The notes: generated by a model not told the origin, from the sequence alone. Numbered from the stretch's first letter, positions 51,153-60,040 are shown. The stretch: 64,000 nt of DNA from Streptomyces sp. cg36 (GCF_041080675.1 NZ_CP163520.1:8089501-8153500), one strand, 5' to 3'. Made by a program: numbers and translations.

Positions 51153-51959
51153 ATGTCCGGGATCTCGCTGCAAGGACTCGCGGAGCGACGCTCGGGGCCG
51201 GCCGGGCTGGCCGTGCCGCCCCGCGACCGGCTCGCGCTGGCGGCGGCCGTCGTCGTCCCGCTGGCCGTCACCAGTCTCCTCGCACCCTTCCGTACCGACC
51301 TGGCGAACACCAACATGGCGCTGATCCTCGTCGTGGTCGTGGTGACGGTCGCCGCCAACGGGCACCGCGGGGCAGGAGCGCTGGCCGCGCTCTCCTCGGC
51401 CGTATGGTTCGACTTCTTCCTCACCCGCCCCTACGAGCGGCTCACGATCACCAGCGGCGGCGACATCACCACCGCCGTACTGCTCCTCGCGGTGGGGCTC
51501 GCCGTCTCGCAGCTGGCTGCGCGGGCCAGACACCTCAAGGTGGTCACCGTCACCGACGCCGAACAGCTGGCCCGCATCCACGGCACAGCGAAACTCGCCC
51601 AGAGCACCCCGTCCGCCGACGCTGTCGTCGAGCATGTGCGCGCCGAACTCATCGATGTGCTCCAACTGGCCGGCTGCCGCTTCGAGTACGGGTCGCTGCT
51701 GGGCCACCCGCCGCAGCTCGGGCAGGACGGGCAGATCATCACCGTGCGCGGCGGTTGGGACCTGGAGCGGCAGGGCTGGCCGTCCGGAGAGGTGGAACTG
51801 CGTGCCACCGGCAAGGGCCACTACTACGGCAGGTTCCTGCTCCGTCCCGGGGACGGCGGCGTCGTACCGCTGCGGGCCCGTCTGGTGGCGGCCACCCTGG
51901 CCGGGCAGGCGGGCGCGGCGCTCGCCGACGCCGGGATGGGGGCGCTCCGGGAGGGATGA
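51153..51959 (+). CDS. DUF4118 (KdpD-type) membrane protein without kinase
   Basis: The product is 268 aa. Three to four helices (about 28-120) match the DUF4118 membrane module of KdpD, including 'FDFFLTRPYERLTI'. A short cytoplasmic GAF-like region follows, but there is no histidine kinase domain or H-box. It may be a truncated sensor or a stand-alone membrane sensor that talks to another protein. AGGAGG precedes the ATG at 51153. The gene stands alone. Confidence 0.75.
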   Translation: MSGISLQGLAERRSGPAGLAVPPRDRLALAAAVVVPLAVTSLLAPFRTDLANTNMALILVVVVVTVAANGHRGAGALAALSSAVWFDFFLTRPYERLTITSGGDITTAVLLLAVGLAVSQLAARARHLKVVTVTDAEQLARIHGTAKLAQSTPSADAVVEHVRAELIDVLQLAGCRFEYGSLLGHPPQLGQDGQIITVRGGWDLERQGWPSGEVELRATGKGHYYGRFLLRPGDGGVVPLRARLVAATLAGQAGAALADAGMGALREG

Positions 51960-52019
51960 TGCTGCGGCCGGCCGGTTCGGAGGCCCGGCCGCCGCACTGG
52001 TGGTGGGAAGCCGTCGCTG

Positions 52020-53156
52020 TCAGGCACCTGTTGCGCCGGGACTCCTGGGCACTGCGCGGAATCGGTCGGCCACCGTGCGGAAGGACTGCTTGGGCTCCCA
52101 CTGCCCCGTCTCCGCATAGCCGCGGCCCGTCCCGGTGGGGAAGGTCTTGGCCAGGGCGAAGCTGGCGATGTCCAGGTCGTGACGGCGCTGGGGGGAGAAG
52201 GGGGAGTCGGGGGCGATGAAGTTGTAGACGAACGCCCCGTGCAGGCGCTCCGCCGCGTAGAGGTCCAGCAGTTCTCCGATCTCCTGCGCCTGCTCCCGCT
52301 CGTCGCGCCTGTAGCCGTCCTTGACCAGCGGTGGTTGCCGTTCCCAGTCCACGGCGTTGAAGCCGTCCCCTCCCTGGTCCCTGGCGCCGGTGAAGGTGCA
52401 GCAGCCGAACTCGGTGATGACGACGGGCTTGCCGTGCCGGGTGAGGGCGCGCAGTTTCGTGGTGTACGAGGCCCGGTTGTCCGCGTCGCGGTAGAGGTTG
52501 ACGCCCACGATGTCGAAGCCGCGCCAGTCGACCTCCTCCCACTCTCCCGCGCTGTAGGTGACCCGCCCCTTGAACAGCGGCCGTACGGTCTTCAGCGCCC
52601 GCTCCAGAAAGGCGTTGAGCCGCTCCTGGTAGCCGGCCGACTCCGGAAGGCCCAGTGCTTGGGCGCGCTCCTTGTAGTCCTTGCCCGGCACCAGGCCGGA
52701 CATGAAGATGGTCAGCTCGGTGCCGACCGAGATGCCCACGCCGGGATGGCGGGCGCGCAGCCGCTCGGCGGCGCGGGCCGCCGAGCCGAGGAAGGCGAGG
52801 GTCTGCTCCGCGCTCTGGTCGAACTGGCGCGGCTCGAACCACACGAACAGGCCGTGCGTGGCTGCGATCGAGGCGGCTTCCGTGAGCCGGTCGAGATCCT
52901 GGCCCAGCAGCAGGACGGCGTTGCAGTGCAGTTGCTGCCTGATGGCCGCGATCTCCCGGCGTACGAACTCCGTGCGCCAGACCTCGCGGTCCGTATCGAA
53001 GTTGACGCCCTTGTGGGTGAGCGAGGAAGCGTGTTGCGGAGGAGCCGCCGCGCCGGTGGGCCTCGTACGGGCGTGCGCGTGGCCGCTGACACAGGTGGCG
53101 GACAGGGCCGCGGTGGCCGCGAGCACGGTCCGGCGGGCGATCGGTGCTGGTGTCAT
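52020..53156 (-). CDS. secreted glycosidase-like TIM-barrel protein
   Basis: The product is 378 aa with a Tat-like signal ('ARRTVLAATAAL', cleavage near residue 29). The mature part reads as a TIM barrel with 'KGVNFDT' at the start, Glu147 in 'VGTEL' and Glu249 in 'VITEFG', placed like the acid/base and nucleophile of clan-A glycoside hydrolases. I cannot name the GH family; relatives have been labelled only as hypothetical or abortive-infection proteins. The start is ATG 53156. It is convergent with the DUF4118 gene. Confidence 0.65.
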   Translation of the reverse strand: MTPAPIARRTVLAATAALSATCVSGHAHARTRPTGAAAPPQHASSLTHKGVNFDTDREVWRTEFVRREIAAIRQQLHCNAVLLLGQDLDRLTEAASIAATHGLFVWFEPRQFDQSAEQTLAFLGSAARAAERLRARHPGVGISVGTELTIFMSGLVPGKDYKERAQALGLPESAGYQERLNAFLERALKTVRPLFKGRVTYSAGEWEEVDWRGFDIVGVNLYRDADNRASYTTKLRALTRHGKPVVITEFGCCTFTGARDQGGDGFNAVDWERQPPLVKDGYRRDEREQAQEIGELLDLYAAERLHGAFVYNFIAPDSPFSPQRRHDLDIASFALAKTFPTGTGRGYAETGQWEPKQSFRTVADRFRAVPRSPGATGA

Positions 53157-53568
53157 GCCGCCAGCCTGTACGCGGGGCGGCCGGTGGCACGTCGGCCGAA
53201 GGGCTCGTACTCCTCGACCAAAGTCGCTGCCCGGCCCGACCTTCGGCGGACTGGTCCGCCCGTAGCGGCCGTGGTCGCGTTAATGCGGCTCAAGCGGCTT
53301 CCCCAGCGGACCGAAGGGCAAGAGGTCCTACCTGCCCTGTCGGCTGTGTGAGGCGGGCCTGTCACCGCGAAGGCCGCCGCCGACGTGCGGGTCGGCGGCG
53401 GCGCCGTACGGCCGCGTGAGGCTCTGCCCATGTCCGGCCCGCGGGGATGACTGGAGGGCATCGGCCGCTTCGGGAGGGCTCACGCTCATGGGTGCCCGGC
53501 CGGGTTCCTCGGCGCGGCCGTCACCGTACTCGGCCTCCTCGGCTGCCTGACCGGGTCGTGAGGGAGGG
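53157..53568. other. intergenic stretch
   Basis: This 412-bp stretch lies between the secreted glycosidase-like gene start and the DUF3052 gene end. I find no gene, hairpin of note or operator. Confidence 0.45.
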
Positions 53569-53994
53569 CTATCGCTTGCGGGCCGCGGCTTTGGGCGTGA
53601 TGAGGCGGGAGCCGTTCCAGTCCTTGCCCGCGTTGATGGACTTCGTCTGGGACAGACCGGCGGTAGTGGCTGCCTCGCCGATCTCGCTCGGCTCGACGTA
53701 GCCGTCCCTTCCGCTCTTCGGGGTGAGCAGGAGGAGCGAGCCGCCTTCTTCCATGTAGGCGATGGCGTCGACGAGGGCGTCGGTGAGGTCGCCGTCGTCC
53801 TCGCGGAACCACAGGACCACGGCGTCGGCGACGTCGTCGTACTCCTCGTCGACCAGCTCGGTGCCGGTGGCCTGTTCGATCGCGTCGCGCAGTTCCTGGT
53901 CGACGTCATCGCCGTACCCGATTTCCTGGACGACCATGTCGGGCTGGAAGCCGAGCCTGACGGCCAGATTGGTCTCTGCGTGATCCGCGGTCAT
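53569..53994 (-). CDS. DUF3052-family protein
   Basis: The product is 141 aa, small, acidic and soluble. It reads as DUF3052: 'LGFQPDMVVQEIGYGDDVD' at the start, then 'ADAVVLWFREDDGDL', 'LLLLTPKSGRDGYVEPSEI' and 'GKDWNGSRL'. The fold resembles a small Rossmann domain; the function is unknown although the family is broadly kept in actinobacteria. GAGAGGG precedes the ATG at 53994. The gene stands alone. Confidence 0.82.
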   Translation of the reverse strand: MTADHAETNLAVRLGFQPDMVVQEIGYGDDVDQELRDAIEQATGTELVDEEYDDVADAVVLWFREDDGDLTDALVDAIAYMEEGGSLLLLTPKSGRDGYVEPSEIGEAATTAGLSQTKSINAGKDWNGSRLITPKAAARKR

Positions 53995-54223
53995 GGGGGA
54001 CCCTCTCTGTGGACAGAGCGAACATCTCCATTGTGCTCGCATTCCGCAATCACGAAGATACCGATGGTGACACTGTCCGGGGCATCTGCTGAGCGAGGAC
54101 CGCCACAGACGCTGTTCGGCCCTCCACGGCTGGGCTCCCGGCGGTGCGGCCCTGTCACAGAGTTCTCGCGGCTGCGGCAGGCCCCGCACGAGAGAAGTCC
54201 AGGACCTGCCGCGCGCCATGGCC

Positions 54224-54595
54224 TTATCGGTTGGCGCCCCAGCCGGTGGTGGACGAGTTGCCCACTCGCTGGACATAGGGCTGCACCCAGCGGGAGCCGT
54301 CGTCGTTGGTCGAGAACCCGCCGCCGGTGATGGCGCCGACGTAGCCGAGATCGCTGGTGTAGGCGCCTGCCGCACAGCCGACGGTGCCGTTGCTGTGGTT
54401 GGTCAGGTCGTACTCCACGAACCAATGGCTGTTGTAGTAGAAGTGTACGTAGATCGAGCAGGTGCCGGTGGTGTCCCACACGGTGTACGCGCTCGTGTTG
54501 AGCGGTGCGTGGGCCTGGGCGGCGGTGGCCCCCGAGAAGGCGATCAGCGGTGCCGCCGCGATCACGGCGAGCCTGCTCCAGATGGAACGGCGCAT
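54224..54595 (-). CDS. small secreted protein behind DasR-like sites
   Basis: The product is 123 aa with a signal peptide (about 1-28, 'AAQA' cleavage region) and a mature part rich in Tyr, Thr, Ser, Asn and Gly with two Cys. I recognise no family. GGAGGAG precedes the ATG at 54595. Two dre-like sites lie at -14 to -51 from the start codon, suggesting repression by DasR and induction by N-acetylglucosamine/chitin metabolism. It may then bind chitin or another cell-wall glycan, which is an inference from regulation only. Confidence 0.7.
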   Translation of the reverse strand: MRRSIWSRLAVIAAAPLIAFSGATAAQAHAPLNTSAYTVWDTTGTCSIYVHFYYNSHWFVEYDLTNHSNGTVGCAAGAYTSDLGYVGAITGGGFSTNDDGSRWVQPYVQRVGNSSTTGWGANR

Positions 54596-54608
54596 GGTTC
54601 TCCTCCGT

Positions 54609-54624
54609 TGTGGTCTCGACCAAT
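54609..54624. promoter_or_regulatory. dre-like site 1 (DasR)
   Basis: On the minus strand it reads ATTGGTCGAGACCACA, with 13 of 16 positions equal to the dre consensus ACTGGTCTAGACCACT as I remember it. It lies between the ribosome site and the upstream promoter of the secreted-protein gene. Confidence 0.55.
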
Positions 54625-54630
54625 CTGGTC

Positions 54631-54646
54631 AATGGTTCAGACCAAT
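54631..54646. promoter_or_regulatory. dre-like site 2 (DasR)
   Basis: On the minus strand it reads ATTGGTCTGAACCATT, with 12 of 16 positions equal to the dre consensus. Its centre is 22 bp from site 1, two helical turns, so both would face the same side of the DNA. Confidence 0.5.
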
Positions 54647-55002
54647 CGCAACTATGCGACCCGCAGGGGGCAGGGTGTCAAGAGCCGCGGGGCGAAGGGG
54701 TTTCTTCCACTTCCGAGGTGGTGCCGCCAGCGACGGACGGCCCGCGCGCCGGCACTACGCCGCAGGCTGAAGTTCTTTGGCTGAAAGGGTGGTTGGCGAG
54801 CGCGGGCTCGTGGGTCCCGTGGCGTCGTGCAGCGTCTTGAGGTGGAGTGTCCGCGCCTTGCCGGGTTCTGTGCCGAACTCCCCAATTGGCGCGAGTGGAC
54901 CTGGTGCTCGTCCGGGGCGCGCTCCGCGCATGGGCTGCTTTGCCGATGACGAAGACAGCCACAATCGATACCGCGCCCCTGGAGCCCGTGGGCGCGGCAG
55001 CG

Positions 55003-55353
55003 TCACGCGGGCCGGAACCGGAGTGCGGACCAGGTGTCGTCGATGGCGATCTGCCGCACCGGGCGCACGCCTCGCTCGGCGAGCGCGGCGGCCAAGGTGT
55101 CGCGGTTGAGATCCGTTCCGAGCTTTCCGGCCTTCGGGTAGGCCACCCAGGCGAGGGCATCACGCCTCGCCGCGCCGAGTGCCGCCCGGGCCTCCGCCTC
55201 GTGCAGGTCACCGGACGTCGTCACGAATGCGAGTACCGCGTCGGCCGAGTCCGGGGCCACCACGCCCTCGACCTCCAGGTGGACGTCGTCGGGCTTGCCC
55301 AGCACGGCCACGCGCTGCCCCGGCTTGATTTGCAGCTTGCTGATGACTGACAC
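55003..55353 (-). CDS. small conserved protein, DUF3052-like
   Basis: The product is 116 aa, soluble. It has 'KPGQRVAVLGKPDDV' at the start, 'LAWVAYPKAGKLGTDLNRD' in the middle and 'VRQIAIDDTWSALRFRP' at the end, the pattern of a widespread actinobacterial family with a small Rossmann-like fold that is often grouped with DUF3052. The function is unknown. The start at GTG 55353 is chosen because it begins the conserved region; no ribosome site is evident and the frame is open to 55443. Confidence 0.7.
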   Translation of the reverse strand: MSVISKLQIKPGQRVAVLGKPDDVHLEVEGVVAPDSADAVLAFVTTSGDLHEAEARAALGAARRDALAWVAYPKAGKLGTDLNRDTLAAALAERGVRPVRQIAIDDTWSALRFRPA

Positions 55354-55502
55354 GCTGTGATCGTGCCACGGGACGCCGGAGTGTGCCTCGCCGTCGCTGC
55401 ACCGCCGTGCAGGGGCTCCGCCGGGCCGCGCGTCGGGGTGCACGGCGGATGCCTGCGGGAAAATCGGTGGAGACGATACGAGTCGTCTTGTACGGTGGCG
55501 TC

Positions 55503-55529
55503 ATGGCTTCCTTCTTCTACTTCCTCTGA
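55503..55529 (+). CDS. 8-codon leader ORF upstream of the ABC-F gene
   Basis: ATG at 55503 opens MASFFYFL followed by TGA, with GGTGG before it. It lies 68 bp before the ABC-F start. Short uORFs upstream of ABC-F genes sense ribosome-targeting antibiotics: stalling on the peptide opens the downstream gene. A CGGGCA...TGCCCG hairpin (55533-55566) follows the uORF and could be the attenuator. Confidence 0.6.
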   Translation: MASFFYFL

Positions 55530-55597
55530 GTCCGGGCACGGCCCACACCGCCGTTTCTGCTGCCCGTAGACGACACGTAGATCTCCAGGGAACCCCC

Positions 55598-57289
55598 ATG
55601 CGTAAATACGTCCGCACAGCTGTGCCTGCCGCCACGGCACAGCTCTCCGTCAAGAACGTCACCAAGTCCTACGCGACCCGAACCGTCCTCGGCCAGCTCT
55701 CCTTCGCCATCCGCCCAGGTGAGAAGGCCGCCGTCATCGGGGAGAACGGGTCTGGCAAGTCCACCTTGTTGCGGTTGCTGGCCGGAGCTGAGACACCCGA
55801 CACGGGGGAGATCACCGTCCGGTTCGCCAGCGGCACCGGCCATCTCACACAGACCCCGGCCCTCGACGAGTCCTGCACGGTGCAGGACGCCGTCGACCTG
55901 GCCTTCGTCGACCTGCGCGACATGGAGCGCAGGCTGCGCGCGGCCGAGGAGCGCCTCGGTGAGGCGAAGCCGGACGAACTCGCCTCCTACGGGGAGCTGT
56001 TGACCGCATACGAGCAGCGCGGTGGATACGAGGCGGACGCCCGGGTGGACATGGCTCTGCACGGTCTGGGCCTCGCCCGGATCACCCGCGACCGGGTGCT
56101 GGGCTCCCTTTCAGGAGGCGAGCAGTCGCGGCTCGCACTCGCCTGCGTACTGGCTGCCGCCCCTGAACTGCTCCTGCTCGACGAGCCGACCAACCACCTC
56201 GACGCGGCGGCCGTGCACTGGCTCGAAGAGCATCTGCGGGCGCACCGTGGCACTGTCGTCGCGGTCACGCGCGACCGCGGATTCCTGGAGCGCGTCGCCA
56301 CCACGATCCTGGAGGTCGACCGGGATGCGCGCACGGTGCACCGGTACGGCGACGGCTGGAGCGGCTATCGCACGGCGAAGGCCGCTGCCCGGCGCCGCGC
56401 CGAGCAGGATTACGTCGACTGGATCCAGGAGGTGTCCCGTACCGAGGAAGTGCTTGAGGCCGCCGGGAAGCGGCTGGCCGCCACCGGCCGGGATCCGCGG
56501 GAGGGCTTCGGCAAGCACCGCCGCTCGCACGAGGCCAAGCTCGGCGGTCATGTGCGCGCCGCCCGGGAACGCCTGGCCCACCTGCGGCGCAACCCCGTCA
56601 GGCAACCGTCGCAACCGCTGCGGTTCACCGCGCGGTTGACCGCCGCCCAGCAGGAGCACGCCACCAAGCATCCGCTGCTCGTGCTCGATGCGGTGGCGGT
56701 CGGTGAACGGCTGCTCCTGGAAGGCCAGTTGGCCATCACCTCCGGGCAGCGGCTGCTGGTGACGGGGGTGAACGGCGCAGGCAAGACCACGCTGCTGCGA
56801 GTGATGGCGGGTGATCTGCAACCGGACGCCGGAACGGTGCGGCGCCTCGCCCGGGTCGGATACCTGGAGCAGGAACTCCCCGTACGCTCCACGCGGCTCG
56901 GGTTGCTCGCCGCCTTCGCGGCTGGGCGGCCGGGGCCGGTGGAGGAGCACGCCGAACAGCTGCTGGCGCTGGGCCTGTTCCGCGAGGAGGACCTGCACGT
57001 CCCCGTCGCGGCTCTCTCGGCGGGCCAGCAGCGCAGGCTGCAGATCGCGAGACTGGTGACCCGGCCCGCGGATCTCCTCGTTCTCGATGAGCCGACGAAC
57101 CACATCGCGCTCGACCTGGCCGAGGACCTGCAAGCGGCTCTCGCCGTGTTTCCGGGAGCGGTCGTCGTGGTCTCGCACGACCGTGACTTCCGCGAGCGTT
57201 TCGCGGGGGAGCGGCTGGAGTTGTGCGGTGGCCGGCGAAGCCCGGTGGATGCGTCTGGGGGTCGGCGCCGGGGCGGGGCGCGTCCGTAG
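55598..57289 (+). CDS. ABC-F ATPase, antibiotic-resistance (ribosome protection) type
   Basis: The product is 563 aa with two ABC cassettes and no membrane helices. The first has Walker A 'GENGSGKST' (48-56) and signature 'LSGGEQ' (near 169). The second has 'GVNGAGKTT' and 'LSAGQQ'. Both have 'LLDEPTNHLD'-like Walker B. A charged linker of about 80-100 residues joins them. ABC-F proteins bind the ribosomal E site and dislodge MLS-type antibiotics. AGGGAA precedes the ATG at 55598. The upstream leader ORF supports drug-induced expression. Confidence 0.87.
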   Translation: MRKYVRTAVPAATAQLSVKNVTKSYATRTVLGQLSFAIRPGEKAAVIGENGSGKSTLLRLLAGAETPDTGEITVRFASGTGHLTQTPALDESCTVQDAVDLAFVDLRDMERRLRAAEERLGEAKPDELASYGELLTAYEQRGGYEADARVDMALHGLGLARITRDRVLGSLSGGEQSRLALACVLAAAPELLLLDEPTNHLDAAAVHWLEEHLRAHRGTVVAVTRDRGFLERVATTILEVDRDARTVHRYGDGWSGYRTAKAAARRRAEQDYVDWIQEVSRTEEVLEAAGKRLAATGRDPREGFGKHRRSHEAKLGGHVRAARERLAHLRRNPVRQPSQPLRFTARLTAAQQEHATKHPLLVLDAVAVGERLLLEGQLAITSGQRLLVTGVNGAGKTTLLRVMAGDLQPDAGTVRRLARVGYLEQELPVRSTRLGLLAAFAAGRPGPVEEHAEQLLALGLFREEDLHVPVAALSAGQQRRLQIARLVTRPADLLVLDEPTNHIALDLAEDLQAALAVFPGAVVVVSHDRDFRERFAGERLELCGGRRSPVDASGGRRRGGARP

Positions 57290-57604
57290 CGCGGTGGACG
57301 CGAAGGCGTGGAGACAGCCACGTACGGGATACCTGGCCAGGACCGTCTTGTCGCCATACGGCGGGGCCGACTTCCTCCGGAGGGCGGGGGTGCCGGGGTC
57401 CGAACGGCGGGATTGTGGCGGCGGTGGCGGCAGCGGAATGATCAAGGTGCTGGCCAGCACCGCAGAGGGCGGGCGGCGAACAGCGTGGGGATAGTGCCCC
57501 GCGACTGTCATCGCCGTCCACCTGCCGCGGTTGATCCGCGCGTCCGCCTGGTTGGGAAGCCGTGTACGGGCGCGCTGTCTTCTCCTGAGCAAGGAACAGA
57601 TTAC
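57290..57604. other. intergenic stretch
   Basis: No gene or clear hairpin is seen in 315 bp between the ABC-F gene and the small ORF at 57605. Confidence 0.4.
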
Positions 57605-57748
57605 GTGAACAGCAAGAACCTGAAGATCTCCGCCGCTGCCGTGATGGCGGCTCTCGCGCTCGGTGGCCCGGGCCACCGACCTCACGCTCCTCCTGGGGCC
57701 ACCGGCTTCAGTGGACCCGGCCGAGTGAAAGGACGACGAGAGAAGTGA
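57605..57748 (+). CDS. 47-aa ORF with signal-like start, possibly truncated
   Basis: GTG 57605 follows AAGGAA and opens 'MNSKNLKISAAAVMAALALG', a typical Streptomyces signal-peptide start. The sequence then turns Pro/His/Arg/Gly-rich, with no hydrophobic or Cys features, and ends after 47 residues. The stop overlaps the next gene start (GTGA). It may be a real small secreted peptide, or a secreted-protein gene shortened by a frameshift after the signal. Confidence 0.5.
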   Translation: MNSKNLKISAAAVMAALALGGPGHRPHAPPGATGFSGPGRVKGRREK

Positions 57749-58005
57749 CCACTGCCGTGAAGAAGCGGAGCCTGGAGCGCGGAGTGTGGGACCTGCCCAT
57801 CGGCGCCGCCCTCTGGGCCTGGATCACCTTCGCGGTCCAGGAAGACACGACCAGGGGCTGGACCATCTACGCCCTGGGCTGGATCGGACCGCTGCTGATG
57901 CTGATACGCAGTGCGATCTCCCGGAAGGCGCCATGGGGCGGCGGTGTCGTCCCGGTCACCATCGGGGTTGTCGCCGGCGTGCTGTTCTGGGTCTTCTACG
58001 GATAG
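57745..58005 (+). CDS. small integral membrane protein
   Basis: The product is 86 aa with three hydrophobic helices (about 17-32, 39-55 and 67-85). GAGAGAA precedes GTG 57745, which overlaps the upstream stop. I recognise no family. It ends 15 bp before the convergent histidine kinase gene. Confidence 0.65.
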   Translation: MTTAVKKRSLERGVWDLPIGAALWAWITFAVQEDTTRGWTIYALGWIGPLLMLIRSAISRKAPWGGGVVPVTIGVVAGVLFWVFYG

Positions 58006-58020
58006 CGGGCCCGCAGTGGG

Positions 58021-59151
58021 TCAACGGGCGGGGAAGCGCGCGGTGAGGAGGTGCGCCCCGTCCGCGCCGAGGTGGGTGTCCACACTGCCGCCGGCCAGGC
58101 GGGCGCGTTCGCGCAGCCCCTCCAGGCCGAACCCGCTGCTGGGCAGCTCCAGCCGGGGGGCACCGGGTTCGGGGGAGGCGTGGCGGACCGACACATGCAG
58201 CGTGCTCCCCTCCTCGTACAGCTCGACATGGATGGCTGCTCCGGGGGCGTGTTTCGCCGCGTTCGTGAGCCCCTCCTGGACGGTACGGAACACCGCGGAC
58301 TGCACGGTGTCGGGCCAGGCCCGGGCGCTGGGGCCGGTCAGCGCGACGGTGGTGTGGAAGGTCGCCGCGAGTTCGGTGCTGGAGATCAGGTGCGGTAGAT
58401 CGGCCAGTCCTGGCTGGGGTGTGGTGCTGTGCCGGTCGGTGTCGTGGGTGCGGAGCACGCCGAGCATGTCGCGCAGCTCGCTCAGGGTGGCCGAGGCCAG
58501 CTCCCGGACCGTGCGGGCCGTCGTGTGCGCGGCGGGGTCGGGGGTGGTGACCTGGAGGGCGGCGGCCTGCACGCTGATGAGCGCGACCTTGTGGGCGATC
58601 ACGTCGTGCATGTCCCGGGCCAGCCGCGTCCGCTCGGCCACCAGGACCTGCTGGGTCAGAAGGTAGTCCTCGCGCTCGCGCGCGCGGTCCAGGTCCGTGA
58701 GCCGGCGCGCCAGTTCCTGCCGGGTGCGCACCAGGATGCCCAGGACCAGGGGCAGGCCCTGCAGGGCGCAGTTCAGCAGCGCTTCGTACAGGGCTATGGG
58801 CCAGCTGCCCATACACGCCCAGGTCAGCGCGCTCACCACCTCGAAGACGACGATGAGCCCGTAGACCAGCCAGGTCTGCCAGCGGACCCCGTAGTGCCGG
58901 GCGAGGCTGTAGAGGGCGAAGAGCGAGGCGAGCCACCCGATGTTGGACACGAGGGAGAGCGGCACGGTCGCGCCCACCGTCAGCGGAAACCTCCCGCGTA
59001 CGAGGAGGAGCCCCGCCTGGGTGCACAGCAGCCACATCGCCCAGGGCTCAAGGCCGTCCCCGTACCGGATCCACAGGTCACACAACATGACGTGGGTGGG
59101 CAGGACCAGGAGGGCGCACGAGAGGAGAACTGCGGCGCTCGGACTTTTCAC
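58021..59151 (-). CDS. NarL-type sensor histidine kinase
   Basis: The product is 376 aa. Five to six N-terminal helices (about 5-150) precede a HisKA_3 dimerisation box 'ARDMHDVIAHK' with the phospho-acceptor His. An HATPase domain follows with 'EGLTNAAKHA' (N box) and 'GFGLEGLRERA' (G box). It senses an unknown membrane-related signal and phosphorylates the response regulator encoded just upstream. Its GTG start overlaps the regulator stop (GTGA). Confidence 0.9.
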   Translation of the reverse strand: MKSPSAAVLLSCALLVLPTHVMLCDLWIRYGDGLEPWAMWLLCTQAGLLLVRGRFPLTVGATVPLSLVSNIGWLASLFALYSLARHYGVRWQTWLVYGLIVVFEVVSALTWACMGSWPIALYEALLNCALQGLPLVLGILVRTRQELARRLTDLDRAREREDYLLTQQVLVAERTRLARDMHDVIAHKVALISVQAAALQVTTPDPAAHTTARTVRELASATLSELRDMLGVLRTHDTDRHSTTPQPGLADLPHLISSTELAATFHTTVALTGPSARAWPDTVQSAVFRTVQEGLTNAAKHAPGAAIHVELYEEGSTLHVSVRHASPEPGAPRLELPSSGFGLEGLRERARLAGGSVDTHLGADGAHLLTARFPAR

Positions 59152-59846
59152 CGGGTGCCTGCCTGGTGGTGCCGCTCAGGCGCTGGGCTGCGGTCCGGGT
59201 CGGCCGCGGGCGGGATCAGGCCCGCTCGCTCGGCGAAGACGGCGGCTTGGACCCGGTTGTCCAGTCCCAGTTTGTTGATCACCGTGCTGATGTGGTCCTT
59301 GGCCGTGCTCGTGGCCAGGCCGAGACGGGTCGCTATCTGGGCGTTTGTCAGTCCGGTGCCCAGCAGGGACAGCACCTGCACCTCGCGAGCGGTGAGGGCG
59401 TCGACCGAGGCCGAGGCCGCTCGCGCGCTGTGTCCCAGATAGCCCTCGATCACCGCCGGTGCCACCGCCGGCGACAGTAGGCGACCGCCTGCCGCGAGGG
59501 TGCGTACGTCACGGACGAGCTGCTCCGGGTCGGTGTCCTTGAGCAGATAGCCTGCCGCGCCTTCGCTGAGTGCGGTGTAGAGGTACTCATCCGTGGCGAA
59601 TGCGGTGAGCATGGCCACCACGGGCGGTTCGGGCTGCGCCCGGAGGCGGGCCAGGACGGCCAGACCGTCCGTGCCCGGCATGCGGACGTCCAGCAGCACC
59701 ACGTCCGGGCGGGTCCGTGCCACGGTCTCCACCGCGACGGATCCCTCACAGGCAGCGACGACGTCGATGTCCCCGGCGCTGGAGAGGATCATCTGAAGAC
59801 CGGAGCGGATCAGGGACTCGTCATCGACGACCACCACCCTGAGCAT
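59148..59846 (-). CDS. LuxR/NarL-family response regulator
   Basis: The product is 232 aa. The receiver domain starts 'LRVVVVDDESLIRSGL' and has the phospho-acceptor Asp in 'VVLLDVRMPGTDG'. The C-terminal LuxR helix-turn-helix is 'LTAREVQVLSLL...GLTNAQIATRL'. It pairs with the kinase that overlaps its 3' end. GGAAG precedes the ATG at 59846. Target genes are unknown. Confidence 0.92.
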   Translation of the reverse strand: MLRVVVVDDESLIRSGLQMILSSAGDIDVVAACEGSVAVETVARTRPDVVLLDVRMPGTDGLAVLARLRAQPEPPVVAMLTAFATDEYLYTALSEGAAGYLLKDTDPEQLVRDVRTLAAGGRLLSPAVAPAVIEGYLGHSARAASASVDALTAREVQVLSLLGTGLTNAQIATRLGLATSTAKDHISTVINKLGLDNRVQAAVFAERAGLIPPAADPDRSPAPERHHQAGTR

Positions 59847-59996
59847 GTCGCTTCCGCAGGGTATTTCCTGTGCCACCCACCCGCCGCCTTCAGCTGTCCC
59901 CGTCGGTTTCCGCCGCAACTGTACGGCCCGACGGCGCGGGCACACCTACCTCCCGAGGAGGAGCACCACCCCCGCCGCTCGGCGGTTGCCGTTCTG

Positions 59997-60040
59997 CCTG
60001 CTCAGCCGCCCACCGGGAGGGCGGTGGGCGGCTGAGCAGG
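59997..60040. terminator. terminator of the acyl-CoA dehydrogenase operon
   Basis: An 18-bp perfect stem (59997-60014 with 60023-60040) has an 8-nt loop. It lies 12 nt after the last gene of the operon and upstream of the two-component genes on the same strand. Confidence 0.85.

Larger units (their letters stand above)
54596..55002. other. intergenic regulatory region
   Basis: This 407-bp stretch contains the two dre-like sites close to the secreted-protein gene. I see no gene in the remainder. Confidence 0.5.
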
